NCBI RefSeq assembly: GCF_003583925.1
Contig: NZ_QYCN01000002.1
Location: forward strand, 76,957-140,956
Length of the DNA: 64,000 nt
Direction: 5' to 3'
From: Hymenobacter rubripertinctus
Lineage (GTDB): Bacteria; Bacteroidota; Bacteroidia; Cytophagales; Hymenobacteraceae
Part shown: piece after piece, positions 58,749 through 64,000 of the stretch
Layout of the letters: each line of letters opens with the position of its first letter
Position numbering within the stretch: position 1 is the stretch's first letter
Program-made: the position numbers and the translations under genes
Notes under the pieces: generated by a model
What the model was told of the DNA's origin: nothing
What the model saw: only the letters and a program-made list of their open reading frames with translations
The model's database searches: none

Positions 58749-60992
58749 ATGAGCACACATGAAAGACAATTCCTGAAACCGCTCCCGGCCATGGAAGGCC
58801 CGGATAAACCTTACAGTAGTATCGACTTATTCGCCGGAGCCGGCGGCCTCTCTATTGGGCTCCACCAAGCAGGTATCAGTAGCCTCTACGCGGTTGAGTA
58901 CGACAAACACGCGGCTAAAACCTTCGCGCTGAAATTTCCCGACGCGACAGTAAGTTGCGCCGACGTACGGACGATTGACTTTTCCAAGTATCGGGGTAAG
59001 GTTGATGTGGTTTGTGGTGGCCCCCCGTGCCAACCCTTCTCGTCGGGGGGCCTACGAAACGCGGCGGAAGATGCCCGCGACATGATACCGACATTTGTTG
59101 AAGCCGTTCGGGTTGTGGCACCCCGTGCCTTCTTAATGGAAAACGTAAATGGCCTTACCGTAGGCGACCGACGCCTTTACTTGGATTCCGTGTTAGCCAA
59201 GTTAGAAGATCTTGGGTACACTATTACTTGGCGGGTCGTGAATGCAGCCGATTACGGAGTGCCACAAATTCGCAAGCGGTTAATCGTGATAGGCGTTCGG
59301 GAGGGCACATTTACGTTTCCTGAACCTACCCATGGGCCACACCGAGATTTTGCCTACGTCTCCTCCGGTGAAGTTTTGAGTACGGTGGTAAGTCAGACGA
59401 AGAATACGGCCAAAATCACGTACGCCCGCAACCCCAGCCTGCGGCCTAACCCTTATCACGGCCAGCTTTACAATGGGGGCGGACGCCCCCTGGATCTGGA
59501 GCAGCCGGCTCCTACGCTGTTAGCTTCCGCAGGGGGTAACAAAACCCACTTCATTGCCGATGCGGATAGCATAACCGCTTACCACGGGCACTTGAGCAGA
59601 GGCGGGGGGCCACAAACCGGAGATTTGCCAGGAGCCAGACGGCTGACAATAGAAGAGTCAGCGGCTTTGCAAACCTTTCCCCTTGATATGCAATTCTCCG
59701 GCCCGCAAAGCTCCCAATACCGGCAAATCGGAAACGCAGTGCCCCCCCATCTAGCCTATGTGATTGGCGAACAATTAGTCATTCATTTACGCGAACACCC
59801 TGAAAACGCGACACAACAAGAGCAACAACTAAATCAACTAAAATTCTCTCAACTGATGCCCGCCAATATCCAGTTAGGGCTATTTTCAGAGAAAACCATT
59901 ACCTATATGGCGCAAAAAGAGGAAAGCACTATCTGGCAGTCCGTCCAGGCATTAACTGAAACGATTGATCGGTTCACGAATTCTGAAAACGGTTTAAAGC
60001 CTGCTGAAATACCGTCCGCTAAATACCGGGAGGCCGTAATCAAGCTTCTTAAAGGCAGAAAATCTAACAGTGTGAAAACCGGCTGTCTGTTCCTGGTATT
60101 TTATAAAGTTATTGCTCCTGAATACGATTTCACAAGTTTACCCACCGGCTATCGTGGCAAGAACGGAGACAAATTATTAGGTGCGGAATTGAAACACCGC
60201 CATATTACACTAGGTCAGGTAACTGCCTGGGGAGAAAATATAGGTGCTAAAGGGGATCAACCCAACTTCAACCTTCGAACCGACAGCCGATTTGGCGAAT
60301 TTATCACTATTATAAGTCAGGCAAACCAGGATGAGGTCACTCGTACCGCGCTGTTGATGGCTTCGATGTTCGCCGATTCCCGCGTATTACCTGTGGTACT
60401 CCCCGCGCTCAGTGCAGATGCCCTTTCGTTCGTTCGGGCCAAGATGCTGTTCAAGGCCCTGGTTGAGACGCAGGTAGGAGGCTCTATTCAACAATTCCTG
60501 GTGGCCGCGCTTCTACGCGCACTACGGTCCAAGCAAAATATCCGCGTTGAAACGCATAATTTCAACGCAGCTGATAAATCCGATGGTACGGCGGGTGATA
60601 TTGAAGAATTTATTGATGAAAATATTATTCGTGCTTACGAAGTCACTATGCGGCCCGATTGGAAAAGTCGGCTGCCTGATTTTCGCGAAAAGATGGATCG
60701 GGCGGGGTTACATAAATATGTAATTATCGCCGCCAGCGTTAACTCAGATGATGATCTGCGAGAGCCGGCGGCAATGGCGTTGACTCTCGGTCCAGTTCAA
60801 CGCGATATTGCGGTAATTGATATTATGGATTTTCTCAGTTGGATGGCAGCAGAATTGTCGGCTAAAGAAATTCAAATAGCTCTGAAAGATGTAAATGCAA
60901 TGCTTCAGAATCCGAAACTAGGTGCGAAGCAAGCTCATATTGATATTTATTTGGAAGTGGTTGGGAAATGGTTAGATTCTGTTGCGGAATAA
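58749..60992 (+). CDS. Cytosine-5 DNA methyltransferase with C-terminal extension
   Basis: The first 350 residues of this 747-residue protein form a C5 methyltransferase: motif I DLFAGAGGLSIGL (26-38), catalytic GGPPCQPFSSGG (Cys94), ENVNGL (Glu131), QIRKRLIVIGVR, and GNAVPPHLAY near 335. The remaining about 390 residues are not part of a typical methyltransferase. They contain TAGDIEEF (Asp617) and RAYEVTMRPDWKS (Glu631), spaced like a PD-(D/E)XK nuclease but with Thr where Lys is usual. This could be a fused restriction-type nuclease or an unknown domain. Codon use and GC are lower than in neighbours, and no separate nuclease gene is adjacent. An alternative start is Met15. Confidence 0.88.
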   Translation: MSTHERQFLKPLPAMEGPDKPYSSIDLFAGAGGLSIGLHQAGISSLYAVEYDKHAAKTFALKFPDATVSCADVRTIDFSKYRGKVDVVCGGPPCQPFSSGGLRNAAEDARDMIPTFVEAVRVVAPRAFLMENVNGLTVGDRRLYLDSVLAKLEDLGYTITWRVVNAADYGVPQIRKRLIVIGVREGTFTFPEPTHGPHRDFAYVSSGEVLSTVVSQTKNTAKITYARNPSLRPNPYHGQLYNGGGRPLDLEQPAPTLLASAGGNKTHFIADADSITAYHGHLSRGGGPQTGDLPGARRLTIEESAALQTFPLDMQFSGPQSSQYRQIGNAVPPHLAYVIGEQLVIHLREHPENATQQEQQLNQLKFSQLMPANIQLGLFSEKTITYMAQKEESTIWQSVQALTETIDRFTNSENGLKPAEIPSAKYREAVIKLLKGRKSNSVKTGCLFLVFYKVIAPEYDFTSLPTGYRGKNGDKLLGAELKHRHITLGQVTAWGENIGAKGDQPNFNLRTDSRFGEFITIISQANQDEVTRTALLMASMFADSRVLPVVLPALSADALSFVRAKMLFKALVETQVGGSIQQFLVAALLRALRSKQNIRVETHNFNAADKSDGTAGDIEEFIDENIIRAYEVTMRPDWKSRLPDFREKMDRAGLHKYVIIAASVNSDDDLREPAAMALTLGPVQRDIAVIDIMDFLSWMAAELSAKEIQIALKDVNAMLQNPKLGAKQAHIDIYLEVVGKWLDSVAE

Positions 60993-61076
60993 ATTCTCTC
61001 ATGAAAGCAATGAGCCGCATATAGCACGCTTCGTGTTTGAGAAGCTTCTTACTTGCCACCAGCCTCTTTCCGTTCT

Positions 61077-61165
61077 GCACGTTTACCCATTCTGCTTGGG
61101 ATGCGGAGTGCTGAATCCACCCACCTGCTGAGGCCCCGGCTGCGTCAACAGCCGGGGCTTCGTCT
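61077..61165 (+). repeat. Imperfect direct repeat, right copy
   Basis: GCACGTTTACCCATTCTGCT... to CTTCGTCT. Contains the hairpin GCCCCGGCTG CGTCAA CAGCCGGGGC, which may also terminate the methyltransferase transcript. Confidence 0.7.
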
Positions 61166-61319
61166 TTTCAGGGGCGATGCCGGCTGGGTGATTTACCGTG
61201 CAAGGAGCCAGAGGTAAGGCAACTACTCAGGTAGCAACTCGAAAACAGTCCTGATTCTACCGTCGGCACGTCATCCGGCTGGCCTAGTGGTCCGGGATGG
61301 TCCCGGCCCAGGGAGCAAC

Positions 61320-61411
61320 TTGCGCGCTTTTCACCTTTTTCTAAAAAAAGCGCGCAAACAGGGGCGATTCTTTTGCGCGCTTTTTTTATATATTTCGAAA
61401 AACCGCGCAAA
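61320..61411 (+). promoter_or_regulatory. Four GCGCGC boxes before the XRE gene
   Basis: TTGCGCGCTTTT-type boxes at 61320-61331 (forward), 61343-61357 (reverse), 61371-61387 (forward) and 61398-61411 (reverse, one change). They form two inverted pairs. A possible -7 TATATTTC (61389-61396) lies between the last two boxes, so binding there would block transcription of 61422. Confidence 0.7.
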
Positions 61412-61421
61412 TCTTCCTCCG

Positions 61422-62072
61422 ATGTCCGCTTCCGCTCCTTCCCTGGTGGCCCGCGTGCGGGCCTGGTTTGGCCTCACCCAGGCCGAGCTGGCCTTGTACC
61501 TGGGCATCAGCCCGTCCCTGGTCCGCGACTTGGAAACCAACCGCCGGCCCCTCACGCCGGCCGTGCGGGCAGCCCTGCTGCCGCTGCTGCTCCAGTTGCC
61601 CCCGCCCCAGGTGCCCGCCGACCCCGGCCCCGGCGCGGCCCTGCCCCCCCCTGCGCCCGCCCCCGACGCGGCCGACCTCGACTTCCGGCGGCGCGAGTGC
61701 CGGCACCGGGCCGAACGCCTGTTGGCCCAGGCCGACGCGCTGGTGGCCCGCGCCCACGTGGCCGCCCGCTGGGCCGCCGCCCTGCCCGCCCTGCTCCCCC
61801 CCGACCCGGATACCGCCGCCCCGGATGCCCTGCCCGCCGCTAGCCCGGCCGCGCAGGCGCTGGCCGCCGCCCTGGCCCAGGCCGCCGACGCCTTCGACCC
61901 GACCCGCGCCCCCGACCACGCCCGCTGGCTGCGGGGCTGGCTCACGTTCCGCGCCCGGCCCCTGCCGGCTGCCGACGTAACAGGCTGCCTCCGCCTGCGC
62001 GCCCAGGCCGCCGGCCTGCTGGCCGAGGCCGCCGCCCTGGACGCGGCCTTGCTCCCGGCAGTCGAAAATTAA
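61422..62072 (+). CDS. XRE-family helix-turn-helix protein
   Basis: The 216-residue protein has an N-terminal XRE helix-turn-helix (VRAWFGLTQAELALYLGISPSLVRDLETNRRPL, about 11-44), a Pro/Ala linker and an Ala-rich helical C-terminal half (RRECRHRAERLLAQADALVARAHVAARWAAAL). The C-terminal half is not a recognised domain. GC is very high. It is followed 80 bp downstream by the coiled-coil gene; autoregulation through the GCGCGC boxes is likely. Confidence 0.78.
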   Translation: MSASAPSLVARVRAWFGLTQAELALYLGISPSLVRDLETNRRPLTPAVRAALLPLLLQLPPPQVPADPGPGAALPPPAPAPDAADLDFRRRECRHRAERLLAQADALVARAHVAARWAAALPALLPPDPDTAAPDALPAASPAAQALAAALAQAADAFDPTRAPDHARWLRGWLTFRARPLPAADVTGCLRLRAQAAGLLAEAAALDAALLPAVEN

Positions 62073-62152
62073 TGCCCACATACTACCGCTGACTACTCTG
62101 CGTTATAGCGCCCAGTATCCTTTCTTTTTTCAACCCTTTATCCCTTCTTACC

Positions 62153-62572
62153 ATGAACCCCGATTATGCCTTATTGACCACCCGCGCCGAGTGCGACGCC
62201 GCTACGGCCGACGTGACCTTCGAGCTGAAAACGTTCAGCTACCGCGACACCGGCCTTGATATTGCCGACGAGCGGGCCAGCCGCAGCCAGATCAGCGGCG
62301 CGGCCGCCCTGGCCAAAAAAGACGGTGAAATCCTCATTGCCCAGGGCCAGGCCGCCCTGGCCGGCCTCAGTGCCGAGCAGCAACAGGATGCCAACGACGC
62401 CCTGGAGCTGCTCCAGGCCCAGCGCAAGAAAATCATGAAAGGCAACCGCACCAGCGCCGGCACCGACCGTTTCCTGAGCACCGTGGATGCCGCCCAGGTG
62501 CAGAGCCAGGTAGACGTGCTCACGGCCGTGCTCTCCGGCATTGCCGCCCACCGCGCCACCCTGCCCGCGTAA
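62153..62572 (+). CDS. Short helical protein, unrecognised
   Basis: This 139-residue protein is mostly predicted helix or coiled coil, rich in Ala, Gln, Asp (LTTRAECDAATADVTFELKTFSYRD; EQQQDANDALELLQAQRKKIMK). No signal peptide or known domain. It shares a strand and probably a transcript with the XRE gene. Confidence 0.7.
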   Translation: MNPDYALLTTRAECDAATADVTFELKTFSYRDTGLDIADERASRSQISGAAALAKKDGEILIAQGQAALAGLSAEQQQDANDALELLQAQRKKIMKGNRTSAGTDRFLSTVDAAQVQSQVDVLTAVLSGIAAHRATLPA

Positions 62573-62590
62573 GCGCCTCTTCGTTGCGCG

Positions 62591-62633
62591 CAAAAAAACC
62601 ACCCCGGTACCAGGTACCGGGGTGGTTTTTTTG
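62591..62633. terminator. Bidirectional terminator, 21-bp stem
   Basis: Arms 62591-62611 and 62613-62633 are perfect complements with a single-base loop; A7/T7 tracts at the ends. It lies between the convergent helical-protein gene and the LLM gene. Confidence 0.85.
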
Positions 62634-62759
62634 TGTGCGCAACCGCTTCGGCGGAGCCCGGAGCGCACGTACGGGCGGGCGAGAGCTCACCGGTTGCAAG
62701 GTGGCCGCGTAGCGGTGGTAGTTGGCCGCTACGCGGGCCGCGCCCATGCGCAGGGCAAT

Positions 62760-63842
62760 CTAGCGGGCGCGGCCTGGCAGAAGTGCCGCGCCTACCAGCC
62801 CGGCTTCGAGTGGCCCCGGGGGCAGGCCGCGCAGCACTTCCGCCAGCAGCTGGTAGGAATATACCCGGGCCTGATGACTGAAAATGTTGGACACGGCCAT
62901 GAGCTCATTCACCTGCGTCTGGTCCACAAACTCGCGCAGCTCGCGCTCAATGGTGGCTTGGCTGCCGATAAACGAATAGGCCAGCATCTGCCCCACGGCG
63001 TGCTGGTGGGCGGGCTCCCACAGCCCGCGCATAGAGTCCACGGGGGGCTGCAACGGCGCCGGGCGGCCCTTGATGACCCCCAGCATGAACTGCTGCAACG
63101 ATGTGGAAAGGCGTTGAGCCTCGGCGTCGGTGTCGGCGGCCACCACGTTCACGCAGGCAATAACATAGGGGGCGGCCAGGTGGGTCGAGGGCCGGAAGTG
63201 CTGGCGGTAGATCTCCAGGGCCGGCAGCAGCTGGCCCGGCGCAAAATGGCTGGCAAAGGCGTAGGGCAGGCCTAGGGCGGCAGCCAGGTAGGCGCTGTCG
63301 GTGCTCGAACCCAGGATGTAGAGCGGGATGTCCAGCCCTTCGCCCGGAATGGCGCGCACGGCGTTGGTGCGGTTGGTAGTGGAGAAGTAGGTCTGCAATT
63401 GCTGAATGTCGCGCGGGAAATCCTGCACCCCGCCGAAACGGCCGCCCCGGATAGCCTGGGCCGTTGCCTGATCGGAGCCCGGAGCCCGGCCCAGGCCCAG
63501 ATCGATGCGGCCCGGATACAGCGTGGCCAGCGTACCGAACTGCTCAGCTACCACCAGCGGGGCGTGGTTGGGCAGCATCACGCCCCCCGAGCCGATGCGC
63601 AGCGTGGTGGTGCCGCCCGCCAGGTGGCCGATGAGTACGACCGGGGCCGAGCTGGCCACGCTGGCCATGTTGTGGTGCTCCGAGAGCCAGTAGCGGGTGT
63701 AGCCCAGCCGCTCCACGTTTTGGGCCAGGTCGAGGCTGTGGCGGAAGGTATCGGCCGGGGTGCTGCCGGCGTTGATGGGGGCCAGATCGAGCACGGAAAA
63801 GGCCAGCGAAGAAGTGGAGCAGGAAGAAGAAACGGAAGACAT
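62760..63842 (-). CDS. LLM-class flavin-dependent oxidoreductase
   Basis: The 360-residue luciferase-like TIM barrel has [42 protein letters not shown], the [37 protein letters not shown] motif, [28 protein letters not shown] and the MLGVIKGRP segment. It binds FMN or F420; the substrate is unknown. I use the ATG at 63842, which aligns with the family; 36 upstream codons do not. Confidence 0.9.
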   Translation of the reverse strand: MSSVSSSCSTSSLAFSVLDLAPINAGSTPADTFRHSLDLAQNVERLGYTRYWLSEHHNMASVASSAPVVLIGHLAGGTTTLRIGSGGVMLPNHAPLVVAEQFGTLATLYPGRIDLGLGRAPGSDQATAQAIRGGRFGGVQDFPRDIQQLQTYFSTTNRTNAVRAIPGEGLDIPLYILGSSTDSAYLAAALGLPYAFASHFAPGQLLPALEIYRQHFRPSTHLAAPYVIACVNVVAADTDAEAQRLSTSLQQFMLGVIKGRPAPLQPPVDSMRGLWEPAHQHAVGQMLAYSFIGSQATIERELREFVDQTQVNELMAVSNIFSHQARVYSYQLLAEVLRGLPPGPLEAGLVGAALLPGRAR

Positions 63843-64000
63843 GCAGGACGAAAAGAAGGGCAGGTTCCAGCGGCCGGGGCCGCAGAAACGCGTGGGGCCA
63901 GCGGGCGACGTTCGACCGGCGGCAGACAGGCATAACCGCCGGCGGGGCAAATTGATTGCGGGACCTGAGCCGGAAAGCCCGCAGTTTCCCGCCCCCCCGC
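63843..64000. other. No gene seen
   Basis: About 158 bp upstream of the LLM gene. I see no promoter match or open frame that can be supported. Confidence 0.5.

Overview
The window looks like chromosome of an aerobic, GC-rich Bacteroidota, most likely Hymenobacter or a close Cytophagales relative. I infer this from high GC with many GCC/CTG codons, -7 promoter elements of the form TAnnTTTG, and a gene set typical of the group: a type IX secretion sorting tail on a protease, DUF349, DUF2911 and DUF6624 proteins, fasciclin, TonB-ExbB-ExbD with outer-membrane receptors, and bifunctional HisB and HisIE. No tRNA, rRNA, CRISPR array or complete insertion sequence was seen.

Layout. 0-17.6 kb is housekeeping: DUF349 and YqgE, pdxH, a DUF1015 protein, maf, DUF4259, a flavin reductase, fasciclin, an L,D-transpeptidase, a RES/Xre toxin-antitoxin pair, HD and HAD hydrolases, small lipoproteins, gyrA and a TPR protein. 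17.6-20.0 kb is an AT-richer, gene-poor island with one unrecognised gene (18704-19675) behind 14-bp direct repeats. 20.0-26.1 kb holds a glycerophosphodiesterase, a sugar epimerase, a response-regulator remnant, DoxX, a GT2/lipid-A-N-domain pair, an outer-membrane barrel and a GNAT. 26.2-35.8 kb is a complete histidine operon on the minus strand: leader, hisG, hisD, hisC, kinase, Thg1-like, hisB, hisH, hisA, hisF, hisIE. A 43-residue leader peptide with eight-residue run HHLHHGHH precedes hisG, and a predicted RNA-repair pair (polynucleotide-kinase-like plus tRNA-His-guanylyltransferase-like) sits between hisC and hisB. 36-38 kb holds a DUF2911 protein, a Crp/Fnr regulator and its likely target membrane gene. 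38-47.9 kb holds a TonB receptor, rpe, a zinc-ribbon protein, a secreted subtilase, a lipoprotein, mnmA, a TrpF-like protein and trmB. 48-58.3 kb is an envelope cluster (large TPR protein, outer-membrane receptor, HU/SPOR protein, ExbB, ExbD, TonB) followed by folC. 58.3-62.6 kb is accessory: a cytosine methyltransferase with a long C-terminal extension flanked by about 100-bp imperfect direct repeats, then an XRE regulator and a coiled-coil protein. An LLM flavin oxidoreductase closes the window.

Two structural themes run through it. First, gene ends carry unusually long, near-perfect palindromic terminators (stems 15-35 bp). Second, many gaps between adjacent same-strand genes hold inverted repeats whose arms are built from 7-bp repeats. 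The heptamer differs from one element to the next, but the two arms of an element usually match each other. They occur in the his operon, the TonB/Exb cluster and the RES/Xre pair, where the dyad also covers the toxin start codon.
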